Positions 1 through 11,400 of a stretch of 64,000 bases of DNA are shown piece by piece. Source of the stretch: Cantharellus purpuraceus (lineage: Eukaryota; Basidiomycota; Agaricomycetes; Cantharellales; Hydnaceae); assembly GCA_025174535.1 (NCBI GenBank), contig JALBUN010000010.1:1736001-1800000 (forward strand). Direction: 5' to 3'. The translations under genes and the position numbers were made by a program. Position 1 is the first letter of the stretch, and the number at the start of each line of letters is the position of its first letter. Below the pieces are notes generated by a model. The model had not been told where the DNA came from. It saw only the letters and a program-made list of their open reading frames with translations, and made no database searches.

Positions 1-689
1 TGTCCGCAGCAGTCGTGGTTGTTCACAGTCAAGAGGGTACGTTTGGCTCCTATCGAGGTTCATGTGAAACCCACCATTGGTTGGTAGCACGACTCCCTCA
101 AGGAGTTGTTTCTGCAGACCTCGAACAAGGCTAGTGTCCTAGCTGAAGACCTGGTCCTTATGCGCGATGGAAAACAGGTGTTTACCAGTGTCAGTCCAGA
201 AGGACTTGGTTTTTGGGACCAAGGAGACCTGGGTACGCAGCCACGTTTTCTTTCTGTTCTATTTCTTACCGGTCCGTCTATTGGATTATAGAGGCATGTG
301 ACCGCACGACATTTAATGCACTACGCCTACGTCACTTGCGCTCACCTACGCCTGCACAGCAACCTGGTAACGACTCTGAAACTGACCGCGAAGCGTCCAC
401 AGCTCCCGACACATTGGTGGAGCCTGATGATGCAGACAAATTCAAGGTGGTTCTGCGCGCACATGGGATGAAAGAGATCACGCTCAGCGTCAGGCCCACA
501 ACGACATGCGGCAAAATAGTACGGGCATTTTTAGCCGTGGCCGCGAAGCAAGGGGGAAAGGCACCTGCCAGCCCGCTAAAGGCAGCGCAAGTTCGGTTAA
601 GGATTGATGGCGAGAAGCAACATCCAGATGCGCCGATATCGGACTGTGATCTGGAGGACGGGGACTTAATTGAGGTTGTTGGGTTGTAG
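1..689 (+). CDS. Rad60/NIP45-type protein with SUMO-like domains, 3' part of gene
   Basis: This is the C-terminal part of a gene that begins upstream of the window. I read three exons: 1-36, 88-232 and 292-689, separated by introns of 51 and 59 nt (GTACGT..TAG and GTACGC..TAG) that join in frame. The middle exon encodes a ubiquitin-fold segment containing VKRHDSLKEL and DGKQVF. The last exon encodes an acidic linker and then a second ubiquitin-like fold starting at FKVVLRAHG and ending in the typical SLD tail LEDGDLIEVVGL just before the stop. Two tandem SUMO-like domains at the C terminus are the hallmark of the Rad60/Esc2/NIP45 family, nuclear proteins that link SUMO conjugation to genome stability. 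There is no C-terminal diglycine, so it would act as a SUMO mimic rather than a conjugated modifier. The family assignment rests on motif reading only. Confidence 0.72.
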
Positions 690-1050
690 TTCCGCGCATT
701 TGCTGCGTTATGTTCATTTCATCCGCTGTATTTCTGTAGGGATTTCATGGCTGTATTCACACCTGTGTATATACAGATGCGTTTATCATGCGGTTCATGT
801 CTTTCGGCACGAGGCGTGCACCAACGGGGGATTCCGGCTGCAAGAAATAATTTTGAATGTGCCGAGAAGACGGCAGATTTGGACGGATTCGGAACCCGAC
901 TGCCGGGCAGTGAGAGTTGAGCAAAGTCATGCGGAGTAGAGTACCCTTTAGACCTATATTCTGCGCCTCGCTGCTGGCTATAAAGGCTTTATTATATCTG
1001 CCGCCATTTTCTCAGGAGGCTTTTTCCTGGCAACCTCCACGACGACGTGC
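690..1050. other. Intergenic region between the SLD gene and the transporter
   Basis: About 360 bp with no convincing coding frame. The only signal I can support is the TATA-like box near 979. It probably holds the 3' end of the SLD transcript and the promoter of the downstream transporter. Confidence 0.6.
979..984 (+). promoter_or_regulatory. TATA box of the MFS transporter
   Basis: TATAAA lies 67 nt upstream of the ATG at 1051, in the sequence GGCTATAAAGGC. Spacing and context fit a fungal core promoter. No upstream activator site was identified. Confidence 0.5.
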
Positions 1051-3616
1051 ATGCAGCCTCCCCCTGCGAATCACGACGTATCGACGACTCCCACAGTCAG
1101 CTCGACTGCCCACGACCATGTCGAGGTGCGAGACAACGTAGCACATGCCGCAGATGGGCCTTTGCCGCATGTCGTATCGACACACGAAGAGCAACGGACG
1201 CTAGATATTGAGCATGTCTTTGTACACGACGATCCACGACAATGGTCGAGGAAACGAAAGGTGCGTCGTTTAATGCACGTCAATAGAGCCATTTTCCGAG
1301 TCTTTCAAGTCCTTCACTCTGGCCATTGTAGCGAGCGCCTCGTTGATAGCGACGCTGGGGGTTAGCATATATAATCGTACGTTGCTTCATTGAACTTGCT
1401 TCAGAGTGTCTCCGGCGTGGCTTTGGCATGAACGCAATGTGCTTCCCGTGAAGACAGTAAACCGATCTTGTCGACTCCACCGGCTATATGCATGTGATCT
1501 GCCTTGTGCCACTCGAGTTCTATGAACCCGTAGTACCACCGACAGTGCCACGCCCCACACTCGGACACATATTAGTGAATTCGCATATATAGACTAACAC
1601 CCCTGCTCGCTCAGCCTCCATCAACGATATCAAGAAAGAGCTCCACGCCACCGACCTAGAAATATCACAGACCTTGTCTGTCTTTATTATCGTTCAAGGA
1701 GCGACACCCTTATTCTGGAGCGCTCTCAGTGAAATTCGCGGTCGAAAGGTACGCAGCTGATCAGACCAATAAATGACATGCATGAACCCATTTGTCTAGC
1801 TTGTCTACCTTGCTTCGATCTCGGTGAGTGCTTCGCTAATGATATAAGCAGTGAACCGACGCCATCATATAGTTGTACCTCATTGGGTGTGGTGTCGCTG
1901 GATCAGCCAAAACCATGGCTCTTCTGATTGCCATGCGAATAGTTCAAGGATGCGGAGTATGTATGCTTCTGAGGCCCGCACAGGGTGCCTACCTAACTCT
2001 TGAAATTCTGCAGGGAAGTGCTGTTCTCTCCATCGGGGCCGCTACTTTAGCCGTAAGCCCGCTTCCTCTCACAACAGCATATACCCACAATCTTTTCTTT
2101 TCCCAGGATATCTATGAACCAAGGGAACGAGGTACGGTCGTAGGACTCTATTACGCAGCACCCCTTCTCGGACCTGCCATCGGCCCCCTCATCGGCGGTG
2201 TTGCAACGCGGCTATTTTCCTGGCGTGCGACATTTTTCTTCCTCGTGATCTTCGCTGGTATGTCCCTACTCTCGTTTCTGTTCTTCAAGGACACGTTCCG
2301 GCGCGAGCGGAGTCTTTCGTATCAAGGTGCGTTGCGGAGGGCCACGAAGGAGCGTGATGCAAAGTTGCGGGTCCAGGTGGAAAAGGCGATGCGGCATAAA
2401 CGGAATTCTTCATCGGAGGATGAGAAGCGGGAGCCGGATGCGACCCCATCAGATTTGGAAACTGTGCCATATGCTGATCAGCCCCAGCCGACGCTGGCAG
2501 ATGTGCGCCTGAACTTGGGTGATATCATCCCCATTCGGCCAGTGGCCTCGGTGATGAGACGACTGAATAATGTGACGATTTTGTTTCCTTCAGGCCAGTT
2601 TTTATTTATTTTTTCCCTTTATATACTCACGTCTCGTCATTGAGGCGTGGCTCACGTTCGTCTTCTGATGTATGAATAGGCCTTTTGTTTGGATTTACAT
2701 TTTGTATCACATACACGGCTGTGCGGACGTTGGCGGTTGCGCCGTACTTTTATGACTCCCTCGTGATTGGGCTTGTGCTGCTCTCGTTTGGCATTGGTGC
2801 GTACTCGTTTCCGCCGATTACCAACTGCAGCATGCCAGCCAATGGAACATTATGTTGTTTATATTCTAGGGTGCATGATGGGCAGCGTTCTAGGGGGTAG
2901 ATGGTCCGACCATGTGCTCGCAAAGCTGAAAGCTGAAAACGGAGGGAAGACCAAAAGCGAGGTTGGCGTTTCTTCTTCCTCACTTGCACCGACGTGACTG
3001 ACTAACCCCTTGCGTGTGCCATTGGTAGGACCGACTGAAAAGCACAAAACCGATGATGTGGCTGCTGCCACCGTCGTTGGTGGCGTATGCGTGGATGGCG
3101 GAGAAGGGCGTGCACGTTTCAGGACTTTGTGTTGCGTTGTTTCTAATTGGATTCTCGTCCGTGTACGTCTCCCGTCTCCCTCCTGTCTATATGACTGTGC
3201 CTATCTCCATGGTCTCCATATGCTGACACACTGCTGATGAAATTGTGATTGAAGATGGATATACTCCAGTACGCTCGCGTATATCGTAGATGCGAACACT
3301 GGGAGGTCCTCGACTGCCGTGGCGACGAACAGTGTTTTCAGAGGCATGGGGGCTTTCATCGCTGCGGAGGTTGCCGTGCCGCTGCAGGTATGATTCTGAA
3401 TCACCTCTTTCTATCTGCATATTACGCGTCTGGCTGCAAAAATGATGATGCTGATGATGGGTTTCCTAGGATGCCCTGGGAGATGGAGGACTGTACACGC
3501 TGTGGGCGGGCCTCATGGTGGTGGCGTCGTTATTGATTTTGCTTACGATTGTGAAAGGTGCAAGATGGCGTGAGCTGGCGGAGGAGCGGGAGAGGAGAGA
3601 GAGAGAGACAAATTGA
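1051..3616 (+). CDS. MFS transporter, DHA1 (drug:H+ antiporter-1) type
   Basis: Multi-exon gene for a 12-helix plasma- or vacuolar-membrane transporter of about 570 residues. Exons I can place: 1051-1260, 1301-1360, 1615-1748, 1800-1823, 1873-1956, 2014-2052, 2107-2635, 2680-2796, 2870-2961, 3029-3162, 3255-3387 and 3470-3616. All introns are short with GT..AG ends. A small exon between 1360 and 1615, just after helix 1, must exist to keep the frame but I could not place it. The N terminus is hydrophilic and ends in DPRQWSRKRK. Loop 2-3 has the motif-A-like SEIRGRK. Helix 5 has GPAIGPLIGG (motif C of proton antiporters). The central loop is long and charged. The last exon ends in a basic/acidic tail. 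DHA1 members export drugs or polyamines; the substrate cannot be told here. The frame is open throughout, so the gene looks functional. Confidence 0.82.
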
Positions 3617-4853
3617 AAGGTTCACATTTATAGAGTTTCAAAGGCTTTCAAGTATTAGAAAGAGAATTTGTTCTTGAATATGAGCAAGGATCTTGGAAAG
3701 CTTTGGGCCTTGCTTACTTCACAATGTGTCTTTCGAAATCGAGATCAGCTTGGTTGATGTACTTTCCATCAAAGAAAGTGTAACTCCGATAAGTCCGGTA
3801 GCTCCGACAGCTGAAGCTAGCGAGAACGCGCTCTATTGTGATCAATTACAACATGACCTGGTTTCGTACAAAGGGGAAATTCTCACTTTTACCCTCCCCT
3901 GCCCCTTTCATCTGTGACGAAGGCTTGATTATGGGACCCCTCGCCCTGAACGTGTACTCGCATGGGTCCACAGCTCGGCAGGATATAGTGAAAGTTTTGG
4001 TGCTTCCTGGAGTTCACGCTCTTCTCTCTGAACTCCAGCTCCTCTCAGCAGCCTTTGTCTCCCTAACTGTTAATCTTCGTCAAGATAGAATAGACTGTAT
4101 TGTAGATACAGGCATCAGTCTTTATGCTTATATAAAATTCTAGCATCTATATACGTATATACTGTAGAGTATTCTAACGCAGCGGAAGCTAGAAGAGATA
4201 CTATAAAAGAACTATTAGTTCATTGTTAAACTACGAAGAAGGGACTGTAGTACAAACCTCAGTCTCGATGTACGAAGACTGAGGAAAAATTTAAACGAGT
4301 GAAAATTTTCTCTTATATATTACCTCTGGCGGCATCCATAAATAGTTGGTGCCGCCGCCCCTGTTGACAAACTGTGGACCGCCGTGGATCCAAATAAACG
4401 CGTTGACGCGTCTATGTTCAACATATACTAGGGGTGTATTTTGGTTAGTGGCTGAATCTCTCGATGAGTAATGTGGGTTCTAGGGTCTGCCAGATCAACA
4501 GGGTTCCGTGATCACAGCGTAATTGTGAATGCCATATCTACAGCAACATCTATCACCAAGATCACCGGTAGTGTTGCCGCAGCTCGGCTTTGGCTCTTAG
4601 CCGAACCAAGCTGTAAATAACCCGTGCCAACCCATACCCAGTGAAGCCGAACCGTTAACAATCGGCTCGGCTCGGCTTCTAGCCGGCATTCAAGCCACAA
4701 GCCAACTGCCACCCCGGTCAAGGGATTCAAGGTATATCTATGCTGGTACAAAGTGACAAGATAGAGCAGGTAGTAATATATCTTATAGTTTGTGGTTTTT
4801 CTTAAAAAAAAAGTGTGTATTATCAATTGCAAGAGAGACAAGCACTTGATGGC
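3617..4853. other. Intergenic region after the transporter
   Basis: About 1.2 kb between the transporter stop and the first retroelement LTR. A frame of 101 codons starting at 3838 has no recognisable domain and no intron-exon logic, so I do not call it a gene. The only structure seen is the hexamer cluster at 4584-4677. Confidence 0.5.
4584..4677. repeat. Cluster of TCGGCT/AGCCGA hexamers
   Basis: Six copies of TCGGCT or its complement AGCCGA lie within 94 bp (4584, 4599, 4645, 4662, 4667, 4672), in both orientations. Clusters of short subterminal repeats are typical of hAT-like DNA transposon ends, where transposase binds, but no terminal inverted repeat was found here, so the origin is open. 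Confidence 0.4.
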
Positions 4854-5762
4854 TGTATGGAAACCACCTTTTCCCTATCAAATCCTATTTATGCAGCACC
4901 AATGTGCTATACTTTGCTTTTCCATTCCTAAATATCAGCATATATTTGATGCTTGTACCTGGAATGGACTTATTCAAATATTCTCTATTTTTCCATATTT
5001 TTTTCAGGAATATTCCATGCAGAACTCAGCCCAGAATCATTTATTTCTGCTGTGCTACAGTTGTGGACCCATAGGCACCCACAAACCTTCCCACAGCTGG
5101 CTCTCCACCTCTGGACCAGGCATTTGGCCTGAATTCAAGCTCAGATGTCTCTGATCAATAAATATTCTCTAACTTGACAACCACAGCCTCTCAGGGCACT
5201 ATTTTCCATGCAGATCATCACCTGAGATGTGGCTATCCATGGCTGTCCAAACCAGTGCAGAAAACAGGGTGGACACCCTTCTTTTTGCCTGATCAGTGCC
5301 TAGTTCAGGGATCAAATCAGCTGATGGGTGATCAAATCAGGTGATTGCCTTGGAATATTCTACCCCTTTCTATAACATTCTAGCTGTTTCCCTCTATTAT
5401 TAGATAGAACTTTCCAGAACCATTATTCAGCTCCTGATCAGTGTTAATGCAGTGATCAGAACCTGTGATTGGCTTGGAATATTCTACCCCTTTCTTCCAC
5501 CTTCCACAATATCTGGACCCCTAAACATCTGTGAACTCTAGACTCTGGAAGTCTTATTCATTTCTTGCTGCTAAGAAACATATTACTTTTCTGCGTATAG
5601 TCTGCATTGACCAATACAAAGGATTGTAACCAAAGTACAAACATTAAATTGTTTCTGGAGTTGTGCTGCAGCAGGGTTTGATATTCTTCTCAGCTGTTCA
5701 TTCACGGAATTGTGGTGATTTAGAGTTTGCCCCAACACCATAATTTTGCAGGTTCCAAAACA
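4854..5762 (+). mobile_element. Solo LTR of family A, internally deleted
   Basis: Begins TGTATGG and ends TTCCAAAACA, exactly like the LTRs of element A at 19131 and 29418. It is 909 bp rather than 1432 bp because about 520 bp is missing where CCTTCCACAA jumps to ATCTGGACCCC. No target duplication is seen (flanks ATGGC and ACCTC). The right flank starts inside the G inter-ORF region, so the LTR sits at a truncation point of that G copy. Confidence 0.85.
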
Positions 5763-6040
5763 ACCTCATAGATGGTAGTTCTCAGAGAGATGGAGCCCCA
5801 AAGATCTAATGGGGCTCAAGGGGGAGAAGTGGAGCTACCAAGAATAAAGGTAGCTCCTAGCAGGATATGACAAAGAGCTACCATCAATAACGGTAGCTCA
5901 ATGAGGGGAGGAGGAACTACCTCAATTAATGGTTCCTAGATAAGGATAGAGCTACCATAACAACAGGCAGCTTGATGGTAGAAAAAACTGCTCCCATAGG
6001 GAGCAGTTCACTGTCATGCTACTCATAGTAGCATGAAAGG
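5763..6040 (+). repeat. Array of stem-loops in the G inter-ORF region (copy L)
   Basis: A run of short inverted repeats follows one another with almost no spacing: GAGCCCCA/TGGGGCTC, GGAGCTACC/GGTAGCTCC, GAGCTACC/GGTAGCTC, GGAAC..GGTTCC, AACTGCTCCC/GGGAGCAGTT and ATGCTACT/AGTAGCAT. Many stems share a GCTACC/GGTAGC core. The same array is present in the other G copy at 50657-50910 with scattered substitutions. It lies between pol and the third ORF. Confidence 0.8.
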
Positions 6041-6045
6041 GGTAA

Positions 6046-6407
6046 TGTGAGGGCGACGCTGATGACGAGGCCACAACAACAAGATACTCAATAAGTGAGA
6101 GCCGATAAGAAATAATGCCAGCTGGTACAGCGGATATCCTCAGTCTATACAGCTGTTTCTGATAAATACATGGGACTTACCTGGTACAGCGGATATCCTC
6201 AGAGATCAAGCTGAGGGGATCACACTGCACCAAGGCGAGTCTTTATACTAAATGATGGAGACGGATAGGAGAACCAAGATAGGGGAGGAAAGATAGGGGA
6301 AGTGATAGGGGCAATGAAATAGGGGAGACGCACCCTGACAGGCTGCGCTGATAGGGGTGTCAAGAGAAAATACTAAAAATAGAATATGACTTATTTGAAC
6401 CCTGACA
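6046..6407 (-). repeat. 3' LTR of element D
   Basis: 362 bp. On the minus strand it starts TGTCAGGGTTC and ends CCCTCACA. It is paired with 13555-13916. It contains two copies of the block GGTACAGCGGATATCCTCAG. Confidence 0.93.
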
Positions 6408-6699
6408 TCACCTCCCTCTTAATGCATGTCGTCTTGATATGCACTATCGTCCCATCCATCTCAAGAGAGACACACCCTGAAGCACTCTGCAAGGTCCCTT
6501 CTCACTCTCTGCCAAAGTAGAGCCCATGACAAGTGTTGATGGTGACTCTTCTCTGCCTTGGGGTAAAGTGGGATGGTGAACTCTCCAGGGGATATGGGAT
6601 TGTTCGTGCTGAAAACTGCCCCAAGTATCATCTCCCCTCCCTCATAGGTGACTTTACCGGCGAGCCCTTGGAAGGCGTATGGTATGTCATAGTTGCTGA

Positions 6700-8137
6700 T
6701 GTTTTGGAACCTGCAAAATTATGGTGTTAGGGCAAACTCTAAATCACCACAATTCCGTGAATGAACAGCTGAGAAGAATATCAAATCCTACTGCAGCACA
6801 ACTCCAGAAACGATTTAACGTTTGTACTTTGGTTACAATCCATTGTAATGGTCAATGCAGACGATACGCAGGAAGGTAATACGTTTCTTAGCAGTAGGGA
6901 ATGAATAAGACTTCCAGAGTCTAGAGTTCACGGACACTTAGGGGTCCAGATATTCCAAAAAGAGGGGCATGCACTTAGAGGCTAGAGGAAGTAGGTGGAT
7001 GAATCCAACCGTCCAACCAGTGACACTCTGAAGCGGGTAACAGCGATGCGTGAAGTAGTCTAGCAACTGCTTCACACGAGTTCAAGATTCTAATGCTCTG
7101 CAAAGGCAGTACACACTAGTAACTTAAACAAGAGCACTAATGGCAGGACTATCGACAGACAATCTCGCCCTGTAGATTCATAGTCACGCGAGGTAGATAC
7201 TACACTCACGCCCAAAGCAGGACAATCACTACTTCGAGTGCAATCGAATACAGTTACACAACTGTAAGCAACCCTTGAACTGGACAATCAACAGTTACTG
7301 AGATATAGAGGATGACACTGTATGTCACTCTAGTCACACTGATGTGCAAATGATGGGGTAGAAATGGTTATTTATTCAGAGGCAGAATGGGCTCCTTTTA
7401 TATTGTATTTACAGGAGCTGACTAATACTACTGGAAACTTCTACCTATTAATAGATGGAAACTACTGGAAGCTAGTGGAATATGTGAGAAGGGGTGGAAG
7501 TTTCCTAGCCAATGAGCTGCTTGATTTGCTCTGACTCATGGCATGAGTCATGGATGGAGTCATAGTGTGACTCAGAGCAGGAGTCATAGTATGAGTAATC
7601 ACAGGAGTCATGGTATGAGTCATGGAAGGAGTCATAGCATGAGTCATGGCAGGAGTCACCATTACTCAAATAACTCGGTCAATACTTCATTTCCCAGGCT
7701 GATTAGCACAGCTATGGGTAGGCATGGCTTCTATTGAACTCTCCACTGAAAATGGAGTCAGGAGGTGCAGTGGTTGCGAAGATATTGAGCATTTACTGGC
7801 AGTGGTGACCAGATTGAGTCGGAGATTGAAATGAGTCATGTGATCAAAAATGAGTCAGTGGTCCGGGTGACTCCGGCTGACTTTGAGGCTGCTGACATCT
7901 GCGAAGGTTTGTGGGTCCATGTGGGTCCCAAAACTTCGCCCAGCAGAACAATAAGTTTGTAGACTCATTTCTGCATGGAAAATTCCCGAAAAAATATGAA
8001 AAAATAGAGAATATTTGAATGGCCCTGAATCAAGAGAAAGCAGCAGATATATGCTGATATTTTAAGGCCATCAAGCGGAATTGTACAGTTTTGGGACTTT
8101 AAACAAGATCTTTTAAGGGAAAACCAGTTCCCATACA
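6700..8137 (-). mobile_element. Solo LTR of family A2 inside element D
   Basis: 1438 bp. On the minus strand it starts TGTATGGGAACTGG and ends TTCCAAAACA. The target duplication is GCTGA (6695-6699) versus GCCGA (8138-8142), one substitution apart. Its 3' half closely matches the family A LTR while the 5' half is clearly diverged. It carries a 12-bp-period minisatellite (7531-7661). Nested in D, it must be younger than D. Confidence 0.9.
7531..7661. repeat. 12-bp minisatellite rich in TGACTCA (A2 LTR)
   Basis: About eleven 12-bp units with the core GAGTCAT/ATGACTC. Several units contain the full heptamer TGACTCA or TGAGTCA. The unit number differs between A2 LTR copies (about 11 here, 8 at 36095, 12 at 48968). 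Confidence 0.85.
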
Positions 8138-8447
8138 GCCGATGAATAGAGGGTCCCCGATGTAGTATGTCTGGCGTCTTGATGGATTATGATGCCAGAA
8201 GGGGAAATGAACTTGTGGAGGTGGAGATGGGAGGTTATAATCCTCTACAGCACGTGCAGTATCCCTTGAGTCAACTGACCAAGTGATTGATGGGTAGGAA
8301 CAGAGTGAGCGTAGAGGGGTGGATTCAGACTGGTAAGGCATGGTGGGTTGGGTAGTGAACGATGATGGTTTTACTGAGGAAGGGGAAGTGGATTCACTGG
8401 CTTATATACAGTTAGTGGAATTTCGGCATGGATGAATTTGGTGAGCG

Positions 8448-11400
8448 CTAAGCTTCACTGTGCCTATTCTGCGGCTCTGAAATGTGTCCAATACCACGTG
8501 TTGGGTTCCTGCCAGCTGTCCAATCAAAGAGGACCTGTTTGGGAGGTTCTGTGAAGTTCTCAAAGCATCTGAAGGGAAGAGCCGCATAGGTGGCTGCCGA
8601 AATACACCTTGGGGCTTCAGGATTTTCCCGATGGAAGTCTGCAATGCGCCTTCTAGCCCCACTGGCATCCTTAGCTGGGATCCAGAGGTCGTCAGCAGCT
8701 CCATAGCCCTTCCAACACACCAGGTATTCCAGTCTTCCTCGGAAAACTCTGCTGTCAAGGATCTTCTCAACTTCGTATTCCTGTACTCCATCTCGAATGA
8801 CTGGAGGTGGTGGAGGAGATGACTGGCGTTCAGGGATGGGATCCTTTTCATAAGGACAGAGTAAGACAACAGAGAACACTGGATGAGTGCGGCCAAAGAT
8901 TGGGGGAAGTCGTAGGCCATAGGCATTTCGTGAGACCACCTTATTAATCACATACGGTCCTAACCATTTGTGATCAAGTTTCTTGGTTGGACGGGTGGTG
9001 GTGATATTTTGTGCATTGAGCCAGACCTTGTCACCAAGTTTGTATACTGGGGCTGCTTGCCGATGGGCATCATAGAATCGTGCCATATCATCTGCTGCCT
9101 TTTCCAGGGCAGAGCGAGCCTCAGTGGTGGCCGTCTCCATACGCTCAGTGAATTCTTCCAGTGCTTCAAGTTGTGTCTCTCGGATTGGCTCTAGCCCAAG
9201 CCTTGGGTGTTGGCCTGTATCAAGCATGAAGGGGGTTGATTGCGTGGAGGAGTGGATGCGGTTGTTGTATGTGAATTCGGCCAGAGGAACCCACTCAATC
9301 CAGTCATCCTGGCGCTGATTGACGAAAAGCCTCAAGTATTGTTCAATTTCTTGATTGACCCTTTCCGTCTGACCATCGGTTTGTGGATGATATGCTGTGG
9401 ATGCTGCAACCTTGATCCCCAAGAGCTTATTGAGCTCACGCATAAATTGAGAGACAAACTGGGTGCCACGGTCACTGATGATCTCCTCAGGAAGGCCGTG
9501 GTGTTTCCACACATGGTCTCGGAAAAGTCATGCAACTCCTATGGAGTTGATGTCAGAGGTGGTAGGGATAACATGTGCTCGTTTGGAAAGACGGTCCACA
9601 ACGACAAGGAGTGCATCATAGCCATGGCTGATGGGTAGTTCTACAATAAGGTCAACAGATATCACTTGCCACCTCCGATCTGGGACATGATTAGGCAGGA
9701 GTTTACCCATAGGAGGAGCAGGGAAAGTTTTTGTCCGATTGCAGAGGTCACATCCCTTGACGTATTTGGCAATGTATCGTCCAAATCCAGGCCACCAGTA
9801 GCTGCGGGATACAAGTTCTGTTGTTCTCCAGCGACCAGGGTGACCTGTAATGTGAGTATCGTGGTGTGCCCTTACAATGTCATGGCGCAATTTTGGGTCA
9901 AGAGGGACATATACCTTGCCACAATAGAGGACGAGTCCATTCTCCTCGGTCCATTCCTGTCCTCATAAATTCCGAGAGGGACCAAGTTCCTTAAGAGCCT
10001 TTACAACCTTTTCATCTCTGTTGGTGCAGTTCCGCACACGTTCCAGGAATATGTCTCCTTCTCCTGTGATCATTTGAGCTTCTGGCCCTGGATAGGTGGA
10101 TGTCGCATCGATGTGGAACAGCTCAGGGCCAAGAAGAACCTGGTTCTGGTTATCTTCCTCCCCCCGCTTATGATCTACACGTCGTGAGAGGGCATCAGGT
10201 TTGGCTGAATGTCATCCAGGACGGTGGATCAGTTCAAAGTCAAAACGAGAAAGGTATAGTGACCAGCGAGCTTGTCGACGATTGAGATTCTGAGCTGTAC
10301 GGAAATATATGAGGTTTTGATGGTCGTTAAGGATTTCAATCTTGTATTTGGTCCCTTCCAAGATGTGGTGCCATTCTTCTAGTCCACGGATGACTGAGAG
10401 CAATTCCTTATCATGGATGGCATAGTTGCGCTCTGCATCTGAAAGGCTCTTGGATACAAAACCTACCGGCCTCCATTTCTCATCGTCACAGAGTTGAGAT
10501 AGAACAGCACCTGTTGCATATGCTGAAGCATCTGTCTCTAGTCGAAAATGCTTGGTTTGATCTGGGAGGACAAGGATTGGAGTTGACGTGACAAGCTGCT
10601 TGAGTTTATCAAAGGCTTCTTGTTCTGGGCCATCAGGTATCCAAGACCACTGTGTATCTGCCTTTGTTAACCGATTCAGAGGCTTTGCGATATGTGAGAA
10701 GTCCTCAATGAAGCGACGATAGAAATTGATGAAACCCAGGAAGGATTTGACTTCTGTCATATTGCGTGGTGTGGGCCAGTCCCTGACTCCGGCCACCTTA
10801 ACTGGGTCCATAGCTACCTGTCCCTGTGAGAGAATCAATCCAAGATAATCTACCTTCTGTTGCGAGAAAAGGCATTTCTCTGGTTTGAGGTACAGGTGGT
10901 TGGCCCGAAGAATTTCAAGGACAGATTGCACGATCGTGTGGTGTTGTTCTAGGGATTCAGTGAAAATGAGGATGTCGTCCATGAACACTACCATAGTGCC
11001 ATCATCAATGAGCTCCTTGAAAATGCCATTCATCATCGTCTGAAAGGTTGCTGGGCTGTTTGTGAGACCAAAGAACATGACCAGGGGTTCAAATAGACCA
11101 TGATTGGTTCGAAAGGCTGCCTTCCACTCATCGCCCTCTTTAATACGCACATTGTTATATCTCCATCGGATGTCAAGCTTGGTAAAGTACTTGGCATTGG
11201 CTGCGGCAATTTTATTCATGATGTCTGGTACCAGGGGTAGTGGGTAGGCGTTCTTGATTGTGATATCATTCAGCTTGCGGTAGTCTTGCACAAAACGAAG
11301 ATTACCGTCCTTCTTCTTCACAAAAAAGACAGGGGATGCCATGGGTGACTTGGAAGGACGTATACGATGATTCCGTAGGTTCTCCTCAAGGAATGCGTCC

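Larger units (their letters stand above)
6461..8341 (-). pseudogene. Extra ORF of element D after pol, split by a solo LTR
   Basis: On the minus strand an ATG at 8341 opens 68 codons to 8138. After skipping the A2 solo LTR and one target-duplication copy, the frame continues exactly in phase from 6694 to a TGA at 6461-6463, giving about 145 residues. It ends some 40 nt before the 3' LTR. The protein has a proline-rich region (SPPPQVHFPFWHH) and then a moderately hydrophobic half (GKVTYEGGEMILGAVFS). I see no signal peptide, transmembrane helix or known domain. The position corresponds to that of env in some LTR elements, but nothing supports an envelope function. Confidence 0.6.

Noticed and set aside
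1361..1614. Possible pseudogenisation of the MFS transporter because an exon after helix 1 is not found
   Set aside because: All other exons join in frame with good splice sites, so a short missed exon is more likely than a broken gene. RNA data would settle it.
3838..4143. 101-codon open frame after the transporter
   Set aside because: No recognisable domain, AT-rich low-complexity context, no splice logic. It is indistinguishable from chance.
4953..5154. Recurrent frame in LTR-A copies (also 19168, 29413, 43417, 56128)
   Set aside because: It is repeated with every LTR-A copy and has no coding signature. It is U3 sequence.
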